This document shows, one piece after another, positions 46,610 to 54,690 of a stretch of 64,000 bases of DNA. The position numbers and the translations under genes were made by a program. The first letter of the stretch is position 1. Each line of letters starts with the position of its first letter. The notes under the pieces are model-generated. The model saw only the letters and a program-made list of their open reading frames with translations, had not been told where the DNA came from and searched no databases. Origin of the DNA: Cytobacillus oceanisediminis (lineage in GTDB: Bacteria > Bacillota > Bacilli > Bacillales > Cytobacillaceae); NCBI RefSeq assembly GCF_007830235.1, contig NZ_VLKI01000005.1:248001-312000 (forward strand), in the 5' to 3' direction.

Positions 46610-46797
46610 GTTGATTGGAGCGAAGGCACGAGCTCCTCGTAAATGCATTTGCATTTCCTTTGTGCGGTGTTTATTCAAGGATGCTTGTTCAAAGTCCTGC
46701 GGGAGAAGCGAGTCAAAGGGAGACCCAGCAGACGCGTAGCGTCGAGGAGGCTTCCGGACCGCTCGCGTTCGCTGATTGCCTATAGGGGGAAATCAAC
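46610..46797 (+). repeat. Dispersed repeat family B, copy 4
   Basis: GTTGATTGGAGCGAAGGCACGAGCTCC ... AAAGTCCTGCGGGAGAAGCGAGTC ... GACCCAGCAGACGCG ... GACCGCTCGCG ... GGGGGAAATCAAC. It ends 54 bases before the first GlnR box. Confidence 0.8.
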
Positions 46798-46851
46798 AGA
46801 CAAGGTAAAAGAGCATAAAAAAACAAAAGCAAAAATTTTTTGAAAAAAACA

Positions 46852-46868
46852 TGTAATAAAAGCTAACA
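46852..46868. promoter_or_regulatory. GlnR/TnrA box 1 of glnRA
   Basis: TGTAATAAAAGCTAACA fits TGTNA-N7-TNACA exactly. It lies just upstream of the -35, equivalent to glnRAo1 in B. subtilis. Confidence 0.9.
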
Positions 46869-46873
46869 TCCAG

Positions 46874-46902
46874 TTGACAGATTATCTTACATTACATATA
46901 AT
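46874..46902 (+). promoter_or_regulatory. glnRA promoter
   Basis: TTGACA (46874-46879), 17-bp spacer, TATAAT (46897-46902): both hexamers perfect, hence a strong SigA promoter held down by GlnR. Confidence 0.9.
46875..46891. promoter_or_regulatory. GlnR/TnrA box 2 of glnRA
   Basis: TGACAGATTATCTTACA, one mismatch to TGTNA-N7-TNACA, overlapping the -35 and spacer. The 23-base centre-to-centre spacing from box 1 is about two helical turns. Confidence 0.85.
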
Positions 46903-46936
46903 AATCTCAAGAAGTAATAAAAAGGGGGAGAAATAG

Positions 46937-47344
46937 TTGACTGGAAGTGAAATTCGACGCTCCATGCCGCTTTTCCCAATTGGTACTGTCATGCAGCTAA
47001 CCGATCTGACCGCTAGGCAGATTCGCTACTATGAAGAACACCAATTAATTTCTCCAGCTAGAACAGACGGAAATAGAAGACTTTTTTCCTTAAATGATAT
47101 TGATGTCCTTTTAGAGATTAAAGATTTGATTGACCAGGGTGTCAATATGGCCGGGATCAAACAGCTATTTTTCGTAAAAGAACAGCAAGCAATATCAGAA
47201 AATATGAAGAAGCAAGAAGATAAAGCGAGACGCGATCTTTCTGATGAAGAAATTCGGAAACTCCTTCGCAAAGAAATTGTGCAGGCTGGCCGATTTAATC
47301 GTTCATCACTGCGTCAAGGCAACATGCACCGCTTTTTCCATTAA
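46937..47344 (+). CDS. glnR: Nitrogen regulator GlnR (MerR family)
   Basis: 135-residue repressor of glnRA and other nitrogen genes when glutamine is abundant. MerR helix-turn-helix [36 protein letters not shown] near residues 17-52; the C-terminal tail ([24 protein letters not shown]) is the part through which feedback-inhibited glutamine synthetase stimulates GlnR DNA binding. TTG 46937 with AGGGGGAG upstream. Autoregulated through the two boxes. Confidence 0.95.
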   Translation: MTGSEIRRSMPLFPIGTVMQLTDLTARQIRYYEEHQLISPARTDGNRRLFSLNDIDVLLEIKDLIDQGVNMAGIKQLFFVKEQQAISENMKKQEDKARRDLSDEEIRKLLRKEIVQAGRFNRSSLRQGNMHRFFH

Positions 47345-47386
47345 TAAATAAAAAACACTCATGTAAATTTAAGGGAGGAAATACCA

Positions 47387-48721
47387 TTGGCAAAGTTCAC
47401 TAAAGACGATATTAAACGCATTGCAGAAGAAGAAAACGTAAAATTTGTCCGTTTACAGTTTACGGATATTCTAGGAACAATCAAAAACGTTGAAATTCCA
47501 ATCAGCCAGCTTGAAAAAGCGCTTGATAACAAAATGATGTTTGACGGATCTTCCATCGAAGGCTTCGTACGTATTGAAGAATCAGATATGAATTTATATC
47601 CTGACCTTGATACATGGGTGGTATTCCCTTGGACAGCGGAAAAAGGAAAAGTTGCGCGTTTGATCTGTGATATCTACAATCCGGATGGAACTCCATTCCT
47701 TGGTGACCCTCGCAGTAACTTAAAACGTATTCTAGGTGAAATGGAAGAGTTAGGCTTCACAGATTTCAATCTTGGACCTGAACCAGAATTCTTTTTATTC
47801 AAGCTTGATCCTGCTGGAGAGCCAACTCTAGAGCTAAATGATAACGGAGGATATTTCGACCTTGCTCCAACAGACCTTGGTGAAAACTGCCGCCGCGATA
47901 TCGTGCTTGAGCTTGAAGAAATGGGCTTTGAAATTGAAGCGTCCCACCATGAGGTTGCACCTGGACAGCATGAAATCGACTTTAAATATGCGGATGCCTT
48001 AACAGCTTGTGACCAAATCCAGACGTTCAAGCTTGTTGTTAAAACAATTGCCCGCAAGCATGGCCTGCATGCGACATTCATGCCAAAGCCATTATTCGGT
48101 GTAAACGGATCAGGTATGCACTGTAACGTTTCATTATTCAAGGATGGAAAAAATGCATTCTTCGAAGAAAATGGCGATTTGCAATTAAGTGATACTGCCC
48201 GTCAATTCATCGCAGGTATTGTAAATCATGCGACTGCGTTTACAGCAGTAACAAACCCAATCGTTAACTCATATAAGCGTTTGGTTCCTGGTTATGAAGC
48301 ACCTTGCTATGTTGCATGGTCTGCTCAAAACCGTTCACCGCTAATCCGTATCCCGGCTTCCCGCGGCATTAGTACACGTGTTGAGGTCCGCAGTGTTGAC
48401 CCTGCTGCAAACCCATACCTTGCAATGGCTGTATTATTAAAAGCTGGCCTTGATGGAATTAAGAACAAAATGACTCCTCCAGCACCAGTTGACCGCAACA
48501 TCTATGTAATGAACAAGCAAGAGCGTGTAGAAGAAGGAATCAAGGATCTTCCAGCTACATTGGCAGCTGCCCTTGATGAACTTAAGAATGACGAAGTAAT
48601 CGTTTCTGCTCTTGGGGATCACATCTTCGAACACTTCATTGAAGCAAAAGAAATCGAGTGGGATATGTTCCGTACGCAAGTGCATCCATGGGAGCGCGAG
48701 CAGTACATGAGCATGTACTAA
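47387..48721 (+). CDS. glnA: Glutamine synthetase, type I-alpha
   Basis: ATP-dependent synthesis of glutamine from glutamate and ammonia, 444 residues, dodecameric. DGSSIEGF, metal-site [10 protein letters not shown] and [20 protein letters not shown]-site [31 protein letters not shown]. No Tyr adenylylation segment of the I-beta type, consistent with feedback control through GlnR/TnrA. TTG 47387 with GGGAGG upstream. Second gene of the glnRA operon; perfect terminator follows. Confidence 0.97.
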   Translation: MAKFTKDDIKRIAEEENVKFVRLQFTDILGTIKNVEIPISQLEKALDNKMMFDGSSIEGFVRIEESDMNLYPDLDTWVVFPWTAEKGKVARLICDIYNPDGTPFLGDPRSNLKRILGEMEELGFTDFNLGPEPEFFLFKLDPAGEPTLELNDNGGYFDLAPTDLGENCRRDIVLELEEMGFEIEASHHEVAPGQHEIDFKYADALTACDQIQTFKLVVKTIARKHGLHATFMPKPLFGVNGSGMHCNVSLFKDGKNAFFEENGDLQLSDTARQFIAGIVNHATAFTAVTNPIVNSYKRLVPGYEAPCYVAWSAQNRSPLIRIPASRGISTRVEVRSVDPAANPYLAMAVLLKAGLDGIKNKMTPPAPVDRNIYVMNKQERVEEGIKDLPATLAAALDELKNDEVIVSALGDHIFEHFIEAKEIEWDMFRTQVHPWEREQYMSMY

Positions 48722-48727
48722 AAAAGT

Positions 48728-48762
48728 AAACCCCTTGACACCATTGGTGTTGAGGGGTTTTT
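48728..48762 (+). terminator. Terminator of glnRA
   Basis: AAACCCCTTGACACC-ATT-GGTGTTGAGGGGTTT, 15-bp stem (two non-Watson-Crick steps), T-run. Confidence 0.9.
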
Positions 48763-48837
48763 GTTTTCGGGCAGAAATTTTAAAAAAGTTATGTTTTTTG
48801 CTTTGGCCGAAAAATGCCCGATTTTAATGCAAAAAAA

Positions 48838-49208
48838 TTATTCAAGGACATTTTTCATGTATTCCTCGAATTTACTCATTCTTTCAGTTTCAATCTTTTT
48901 ACTAATAGGCGAATAAACATCTGCAGTTATTTGAATACTTCCATGCCCCATCTCTCTTGGATGTATTTCATGTCTGCCCCTGCTTCTAATTGGAGAACCG
49001 CATGAGTGTGTCTTAATGAGTGGATTGGTAAAGAGGGAAGATCACACTTCTTCAGTATCCTAGAAAATGAGTTAAATAAACTGAACTTTGGCATGTAATT
49101 TCCATCATTCCTACATAAAACTAAATTTAAATCAAAGTGATAATTATCATTTAATGCAGTCTTATTTTGATTCTGATATTTCTTGTGGAAGTTTAGATCG
49201 TTTGCCAT
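48838..49208 (-). pseudogene. Phage integrase (tyrosine recombinase) C-terminal fragment
   Basis: Only the catalytic C-terminal third survives. One frame reads ANDLNFHKKYQNQNK ... LPIHSLRHTHAVLQLEAGADMKYIQERWG. After a one-base loss the next frame continues GHGSIQITADVYSPISKK to a stop at 48838. The HxxR (HSLRH), GH and Tyr (ADVYS) of the active site are still recognisable; the first catalytic Arg and the N-terminal arm-binding domain are gone. It marks the left edge of the phage island; its cut end abuts the head-closure remnant. Confidence 0.85.
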
Positions 49209-49562
49209 TTAAATATAAGCCACCTAGGGTTAATTCCGGGGATTTGCGTACGCCAGTACGTTTTTACGAGTTCGCTCCTAATGATGGCCCTGAACCAGGG
49301 GAGAATGAAAAGAGATTATTAGTTGGGATATAATCATCCTGCGATTCACGTATTGTGATCGTCAAATCAGATAATGTCCCATTTGCTTTAGCTGTCTCTA
49401 AATCTCTTAACCAAACACTATCTAGATTTGCCCAAGCTTCATATAATGTATTTGTCTATTGATCATCCAATTTATCAAAATAAACGGTACAACGTCAAAA
49501 GTGTTCAGCCTAATATGCAAAACAAGGACTTTATCACTGTTGTTGCGGGGCTGACAGAATGA
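49208..49562 (+). pseudogene. Phage head-closure (head-tail connector) gene with inverted internal segment
   Basis: Forward codons from 49208 give FKYKPPRVNSGDLRTPVRFY ... DGPEPGENEKRLL, the N-terminal half of a siphophage head-closure protein. The next ~125 bases (49322-49446) are inverted: the minus strand reads LYEAWANLDSVWLRDLETAK and on to ITIRESQDDYIPT, exactly the missing middle. Forward coding then resumes with IDHPIYQNKRYNVKSVQPNM and VVAGLTE, stopping at 49562 and overlapping the next gene by ATGA. A one-base frame slip near 49455 is also needed. The gene is dead, but all its parts are present. Confidence 0.8.
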
Positions 49563-49951
49563 GCGTAAATGTTAGAGGACAAAGGGAACTGATAGCTGAC
49601 CTGGAGCGTCGTTTAGGGAAAGAGCGGACGCAACAAATAAGTGACAGGGCTTTAAAAAAAGGAGCACAAGTCTTTGTCAGGGAGTTAAAGAGTCAATTTG
49701 AGGCCTTTAAAGATACAGGGGCATCCATTGAAGAAATAACTGTTTCGAATCCAATGTCGGTTGCTGGTGTTCGAACGATTAAAATCCACTGGCGAGGACC
49801 TAAAGGTAGATTTCGAATCATTCATTTAAATGAATGGGGAACAGTGAAAAATCCAAATCCACGAGGTAAAGGGGTTATAGCGAGGACAATGCGAAATGCT
49901 GAAAATGCATATCGTCAAGCCGTTATACAAGCTATAAGGGAGGGGGTTTAA
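49559..49951 (+). CDS. HK97 gp10-like phage tail/neck protein
   Basis: 130-residue intact frame of the HK97-gp10-like family (tail-completion type): MSVNVRGQRELIADLERRLG ... IHWRGPKGRFRIIHLNEWGTVKNPNPRGKGVIARTMRNAE. Its ATG overlaps the stop of the head-closure remnant (ATGA), as in functional phage operons. Probably not expressed usefully, since all neighbours are damaged. Family-typical length. Confidence 0.75.
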   Translation: MSVNVRGQRELIADLERRLGKERTQQISDRALKKGAQVFVRELKSQFEAFKDTGASIEEITVSNPMSVAGVRTIKIHWRGPKGRFRIIHLNEWGTVKNPNPRGKGVIARTMRNAENAYRQAVIQAIREGV

Positions 49952-50327
49952 GTGGATATGCTAGATAAAATTTATCAGGAATTAATAACTGACGAATATA
50001 TTAAAGAGCAAGCTTCTGGACGAATCAAGTTTTATGAATATCTGGCTACTGGTAATGTGACCGGTCCATATATCGTTATTGATCCCTTAAGCCCTCCCAT
50101 CCCTTCCGATTACGGAGATAATGAGCCTATTTCTGATGAATACCTTTACCAGGTGGATGTTTGGACCAAAAATCGAAAAACAACTAAAGAAATTGCCAAA
50201 AGAGTTCAGGCAGTCATGCGGTCACTTTGGTTATGGCATTTATGGTGGCGGTGTGGATGAATATGATAGAGATACCGGCATCTTTCGAGATGCCCGGCGT
50301 TATAGGGGAAAAGATTATTTAATTTAG
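49952..50327 (+). pseudogene. Phage tail terminator/completion gene, frameshifted
   Basis: Starts GTG 49952 (or ATG 49958) and reads DKIYQELITDEYIKEQASGRIKFYEY ... EIAKRVQAVMRSL. One extra T in the run near 50226 shifts it into a stop at 50260, while the correct continuation GYGIYGGGVDEYDRDTGIF...YRGKDYLI is found in another frame, ending at 50327. Fits the DUF3168/tail-terminator position between gp10 and the major tail protein. Confidence 0.7.
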
Positions 50328-50336
50328 AGGAGTGGA

Positions 50337-50942
50337 ATGAGCATGGCAAAAGAAAAAGTTTATAGAGCATCCACAGGAGTAGATGAATTTTACTACGGTG
50401 AAATTGGGGATGGGATTACTGCAGCATATATCGAGAGAGTAAAGTTTTTACAAAATATCAATATAGAAATGCCACAAGAAGTGGTTCGTGCATATGGTGA
50501 CAATAGGACCGCCGAAATGGCTGTTTCGAATGGTGACATTTCAGTCACTTCAGCGTTCCATAAAATCCCGATTGAAGATAAACAAAAGCTATTGGGTTTG
50601 GAAACAGTTGAAGGCCTTACTGCTATGGGGAGTACAGACAATCCATCATATGTAGCGGTAGTCTTTGCAAAGACATATGAAGATGGTTCAAAGGAGTATG
50701 TGGGTCTTCCGAAAGGATTATTTACTCGTCCCAACATTGCAGGACAAACAAAACAGGATGGAGTGGAATTTTCAAATGAAGAAATCTCTGCACAATTTAT
50801 GGACCGTGAAGTAGAAGGTTTTTCAGATGAAAAATCTGTTGTCTTTGCTTACGACAAGAAATGAGAAACAAACAATCGTAATGCACTATTCCAAAAGATC
50901 TTTGGTATGCCATATCCAGGAACAGTGCCGGAAGGAGCGTAA
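50337..50942 (+). pseudogene. Phage major tail protein with in-frame TGA
   Basis: 201-codon major tail (tube) protein of the TP901-1/phi13 kind: MAKEKVYRASTGVDEFYYGE ... VVRAYGDNRTAEMAVSNGDISVTSAFHKIP ... VEFSNEEISAQFMDREVEG. A TGA at 50862-50864 stops it after 175 residues, yet the same frame continues for 25 sense codons (ETNNRNALFQKIFGMPYPGT...) to TAA 50940-50942, ending with family-like sequence. Most simply a nonsense mutation (CGA to TGA would restore Arg); the N-terminal 175 residues could still be made. Start 50337, or 50343 with the longer spacing to AGAGGAG. Confidence 0.75.
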
Positions 50943-50947
50943 TGTAG

Positions 50948-51283
50948 ATGGCTAAAAAGAAAATAGAAATCCCAGAAGAAAAAATTGAGGACTCAGTAGA
51001 GGAAAAACAAGTAGAACAATTAGAGGAAAAACAAGTAGAACAATTAGAGGAAAAACAAGTAGAGCAATTAGAGGAAAAACAAGTAGAACAATTAGAGGTT
51101 GAACCACCAAAGAAATATATTGTTGTCCATGATTTTAAGGATCTAAAAGATAATAATGCGATTTACATTAAAGGGGATATTTATCCCAAAGGTGATGATG
51201 TTGTCGTTGATGATCAGCGTATTAAAGAATTATCAACAACAAAAAACAAAATCGGAAAAGTACTAATTAAAGAGCAGGATTAA
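50948..51283 (+). CDS. Phage tail-region protein with octapeptide repeats
   Basis: 111-residue acidic protein, intact. After a lysine-rich start comes EEKQVEQL repeated four times (residues 18-49, encoded by four 24-bp tandem units), then a compact domain PPKKYIVVHDFKDLKDNNAIYIKGDIYPKGDDVVVDDQRIKELSTTKNKIGKVLIKEQD that looks like a short SH3-like/beta domain often placed after the major tail gene. The repeat would form a charged coiled coil. ATG 50948 with GGAAGGAG upstream. Confidence 0.65.
   Translation: MAKKKIEIPEEKIEDSVEEKQVEQLEEKQVEQLEEKQVEQLEEKQVEQLEVEPPKKYIVVHDFKDLKDNNAIYIKGDIYPKGDDVVVDDQRIKELSTTKNKIGKVLIKEQD
50999..51094 (+). repeat. 24-bp tandem repeat, four copies
   Basis: GAGGAAAAACAAGTAGAACAATTA repeated at 50999, 51023, 51047 and 51071; the third copy has one A-to-G change, otherwise identical. 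The unit is in frame and encodes EEKQVEQL, so copy number can change without frameshift. Confidence 0.95.
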
Positions 51284-51318
51284 CTCCCTGCTCTATTTTT
51301 TTTATAGGAGGAATTTTA

Positions 51319-51858
51319 GTGGTTAATTTAAAACGAAATATGATTGAGCTTGTTAAAGAAATTAAAGAGGGTGAGATTGTTACTGAAAAATATATCACTC
51401 CAGTGTTTATTCCATTCTCAGTAGTTTATGAAGCAATCGATATGACACAGGAAATTGATAAAAGCGAAGAAAATAAAACTACTGCCTCTGAAAAAGAGTT
51501 AATCGAAAAATTTCTTGATTTTGTTGCAAACAAGATTTACAAAGGTCAATTTACTAAAGAGGATCTGTTCAATGGTCTTCATGCTCCAGATGGAATCCGT
51601 GTGCTTCAAGAGCAAATCTATTTGTAGCTCAAGGACGTCAGAATGATGAAACAAAAAAGTTCCTGGCGAAGAAGATTTGAGTGATGCCGACCGCAAAAAC
51701 AAAAAGAATATATGGACAAGTTAATTATGGCGCTAATGAAAGAGAGCAAGGACATAAGCGAAATTTTAAACATGCCATACCATTTTGTGGTTGAACTCCT
51801 TAAAGAGAGAAACAAACCAAGACAAGAAAAATCCTTAATTTCCGTATTTGGAGGTTAA
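51319..51858 (+). pseudogene. Phage tail assembly chaperone pair (G/GT-like), frameshifted
   Basis: GTG 51319 after TAGGAGG opens VNLKRNMIELVKEIKEGEIV ... HAPDGIRVLQEQI. A one-base loss near 51620 stops it at 51627, although the right continuation FVAQGRQNDETKKFLAKKI is in another frame. A further frame carries EEDLSDADRK, and after another slip KEYMDKLIMALMKESKDISE ... LKERNKPRQEKSLISVFGG to the stop at 51858. Order and length match the tail assembly chaperone and its programmed-frameshift extension; the original slippage site can no longer be told apart from decay. Confidence 0.65.
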
Positions 51859-51894
51859 GGATTTTTTTATTGAAATAGAGGGGAGGGTGAAAAA

Positions 51895-52375
51895 ATGCAA
51901 AGAATTGAAGGTCTTTCAATTGGACTTGATTTAGATTCCACTTCCCTAAACCGTGGACTTACTGGTTTAAAGGGTAGGCTGAGAACCGTAAACAGTGAAA
52001 TGAAAGCGAAGGTTTAGGAAAAGGTGTTAATGGAGTCATCGGCGGTGTCAACTGGGTCCTAGGGAAAGTAGGTATTAAAAACCTAGTTCCCTTTTGGACA
52101 GTTCCTCAATATGCCAAAGGAACAGACAATCATCCAGGTGGACCTGCAGTTGTAGGAGAAGAAGGAAGAGAGCTTGCTCATGTTCGGATGTTGGATATGC
52201 GATGCTTGGGGAGAAAGGAGCTCAATTCTTGAATCTGCCAAAAGGAACTTCTGTCCTCCCAAATAAGAAACAGAATATTTACTGAAAGGTTTCTTTCTGG
52301 GCTATGCAAACGGGACGGGGTGGTTGTCTAATGCTTGGAACAATACCAAAAAAGCAGCAAGCAAGATCATTTTAC
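51895..52375 (+). pseudogene. Phage tape measure protein, gutted by a large internal deletion
   Basis: The first 40 codons (MQRIEGLSIGLDLDSTSLNR ... GLKGRLRTVNSEMKAK) are joined directly to C-terminal sequence in another frame (GLGKGVNGVIGGVNWVLGKV ... YAKGTDNHPGGPAVVGEEGRELAHV), which slips again (GYAMLGEKGAQFLNLPKGTSVLPNK) and ends with GYANGTGWLSNAWNNTKKAA. The usual coiled-coil body of roughly a thousand residues is missing. This is the last tail gene before the second integrase fragment; minor tail, lysis and replication genes are absent. Confidence 0.75.
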
Positions 52376-52499
52376 TGGGTCACTCTAGTTTGGTATTAAG
52401 GGTTTTTTTATTGTTTAGCCAAAAAAAGGTAATTTTTGGAATCTGATTTATGACCAAATTTTGACCAAACTTTAATCTAATATTTTACTCATACAGGCT

Positions 52500-52789
52500 T
52501 CATATTTGTTTTTGTGTCTTTTTCGATTTTTTACTGATATGTGCATAAACATCTGCTGTAACTAGAACGCTGCTATGACCTAACCTTTCCTGTACGTATA
52601 TTTCATATCTTCTAACAAGACAACTGCATGTGTGTGCCTTAGTGAATAGATGGGCAGGAGAGGCAGACCAGCTTTTTTAAGAATACGTGAAAAGGCATTA
52701 AATAAAGTAGATTTTGGCATGACATTTCCGTCAGTTCTACAAAGCACTATGACTACCTTCTTCATATATCTTTCTATTAATTTAATCAA
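52500..52789 (-). pseudogene. Second phage integrase C-terminal fragment
   Basis: Homologous to the fragment at 48838-49208: VLCRTDGNVMPKSTLFNAFSRILKKAGLPLLPIYSLRHTHAVVLLEDMKY, then a frame slip, then QERLGHSSVLVTADVYAHIS and a stop at 52500. Three residues (AGA in the other copy) are missing before DMKY. It retains HxxR-like SLRH, GH and Tyr. Marks the right edge of the phage island, same strand as the left fragment. Confidence 0.82.
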
Positions 52790-52933
52790 ATTTTTGATAT
52801 CTAAAACGAATTCATCTTAATCCGGTAAATTCTTTATTGTCAAGGAGGATGATCAAATCATTATCTAAAAAATACATGCTATCCCTTTTTCATAAGAGAT
52901 GTGCTTGAATTTATGTTTTTAGCACTGGAGTTT

Positions 52934-53746
52934 CTATAATTTTCCTGTTAGGACAATGTCATAATAGCGAATTGCTGGTGAAAGCACATCAAAATCTGTG
53001 ATTATTTTCTCCTTGGTAGTCGGGGAAGTTGTATGGGAAGGAAGTTTGCTTATCATACCTGTCTCTGAAAACTGAGCAATGATATTTTTTACATCCTTTT
53101 TTGAAGTGCCATGTCGAAGCAAAAGATAGGGACAATATTCAATAATGACCTTGGAATAATGATTCATTAGCGGCAAGCAGGTTTCAAGAATTTCAAAATC
53201 TGCTCCTTGCGTATCGATTTTAATCATATCAAAGAATTTTGGGGCCTTCTCCCCTAAACATTGTTTTAGAAACGGCACAACATTTATGGCCTGAACACGT
53301 GTTGGCAAGCTGCTAAAACTGTTCAGATCCGAATCTGACTGTAACGGCTTTGATGTACGATGGTCACCATAATTTTTGTTATTCTGATAGAACGAAATAA
53401 AATTCTGCTTCTTTCCTAAAGCATAATTGAAAGTATAAATATTCCTAACATTATTCAAAACAATATTGATATTCAATAATGAATAATTGATGGGGTCAGG
53501 CTCAAAGCAATAAATCGTTGATGCTGGTTCAAGTTTAGCTAAAATGATGGAAATGGCACCAATATTTGCTCCTGCATCAAGTATGTGACTCTCTGGCTGA
53601 ATCATGGATCGTAAATAGCTTAAATTATTGGAATCAAAAACTCTTCCAGCCCGTAATTCCTGGCCAATGATTTTGTCCCCTTCATGTGTCATGAATTGAA
53701 ATGGAATACCAGCATACAATACCTTTGCTATTGTAAAAGGCTTCAA
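52934..53746 (-). CDS. FkbM family SAM-dependent methyltransferase
   Basis: 270 residues. SAM-binding motif I is ILDAGANIGAISIILAK near 55-71, with IYCFEPDPINYSLLNINIVLNN (motif II/acidic ribose ligand) and FDMIKIDTQGADFEILE (post-motif) in the order typical of FkbM methyltransferases, which methylate hydroxyls of sugars and polyketides. TTG start at 53746 with AGGAGGAG upstream. A lone gene next to the phage island and 0.9 kb from a BclB-like collagen protein on the other strand. A glycan target on the spore surface is possible but inferred. Confidence 0.85.
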   Translation of the reverse strand: MKPFTIAKVLYAGIPFQFMTHEGDKIIGQELRAGRVFDSNNLSYLRSMIQPESHILDAGANIGAISIILAKLEPASTIYCFEPDPINYSLLNINIVLNNVRNIYTFNYALGKKQNFISFYQNNKNYGDHRTSKPLQSDSDLNSFSSLPTRVQAINVVPFLKQCLGEKAPKFFDMIKIDTQGADFEILETCLPLMNHYSKVIIEYCPYLLLRHGTSKKDVKNIIAQFSETGMISKLPSHTTSPTTKEKIITDFDVLSPAIRYYDIVLTGKL

Positions 53747-53759
53747 TGCATTCTCCTCC

Positions 53760-54020
53760 TAACTTATCCAAAATGGATTGCTATACCTGTAGCTAGAGCT
53801 TTTTAATAACCCCTATTTAACTTAAAAAGCAGTTTATGATTATGATGCTAAACTACGTCTATCGAAAGCTCTTGAAAGGAATAGGCTTTTCCCAAAATGC
53901 CTCTCTTTCCTCAAAATATTCAAGAAGAAGAGTATTGCTACACATTCCGTATATAATAGGTGTCTTTCCAGTACTTGGTGCTGCTTGAAAACTATGAAGA
54001 TAGCAAGTTAAACTTGTTTT
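53760..54020. other. Intergenic region beyond the methyltransferase
   Basis: About 260 bases without a supported gene or repeat; AT-rich. It must include the methyltransferase promoter on the minus strand. Confidence 0.35.
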
Positions 54021-54024
54021 TTTA

Positions 54025-54346
54025 TTGCAGGGCATGTACCGCTTCAGATTAAAAAAATTTATTATTTTAAACTATGATTCACTCATTCTGCGTGTAACTG
54101 ATTTCTACCAAAGAGCTGAGAAAAGTTGGGGCAATAATATTAAACAAGCGGCCAAAGTTGGAAATGTATTTTATCCGATTGCAGGAAATCAGAGTTTTAC
54201 AAGGTTTAACATGTGCAGTGTATCCACATCAGCGGCAGAGAGATTCAAAAGATATTGCTGCATATCAAGAAGGAGCTCGATGAAAGAAGTGGTTTAACAG
54301 AAATGTTTGAAGTGAGTCATGTGGATGAACTGCCAGCCAAACAATA
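54025..54346 (+). pseudogene. Unidentified broken reading frame
   Basis: Coding-like text runs through three frames: VTDFYQRAEKSWGNNIKQAA ... NQSFTRFNMC in one, LTCAVYPHQRQRDSKDIAAYQEGA in a second, and KELDERSGLTEMFEVSHVDE(LPAKQ) up to a stop at 54346 in a third. The final frame has codon use and an ending like a real gene. No ribosome binding site is seen at the left. Probably a remnant of a gene of unknown family. Confidence 0.35.
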
Positions 54347-54349
54347 ACA

Positions 54350-54678
54350 CTTCATTGGGGAGAATAGAGCTGTGAGAAGGAAATGAAAAAATGTTTTTTT
54401 CTAATATCTCCTTAAAATTAGTTTTGGGGAGAGTGGATAATTTTGCTTTTAAAAGGTAAATCACCTTTAATTAGTCGAATCTGTTTAACAAATTCCGTAA
54501 ATCACTTACTTCATTCCAAGCAACCTCCCTCAATACACTTTGTTGTTATTAAAGAATTATTTTTTTGAGGAAGTTAGCGTTATGTCAGTGCAAAAAAGGG
54601 TTCTTAATTATGAAATTATTGGACAAAGATATAAGCAAATATAAAGGAAAAAAATATAATTATATTAGCTTTAAGTAT
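54350..54678. other. Intergenic region before the collagen-like gene
   Basis: About 330 AT-rich bases. An open frame extends upstream of the collagen gene from 54565, but it has no ribosome binding site there and a poor composition. No promoter assigned. Confidence 0.35.
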
Positions 54679-54690
54679 GGAGGTGAAAAT

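Noticed and set aside
52451-52475. Direct repeat TGACCAAATTTTGACCAAA near the right integrase fragment as an att core
   Set aside because: No matching copy was found at the left edge near 48780-48838, so an attachment site cannot be claimed.
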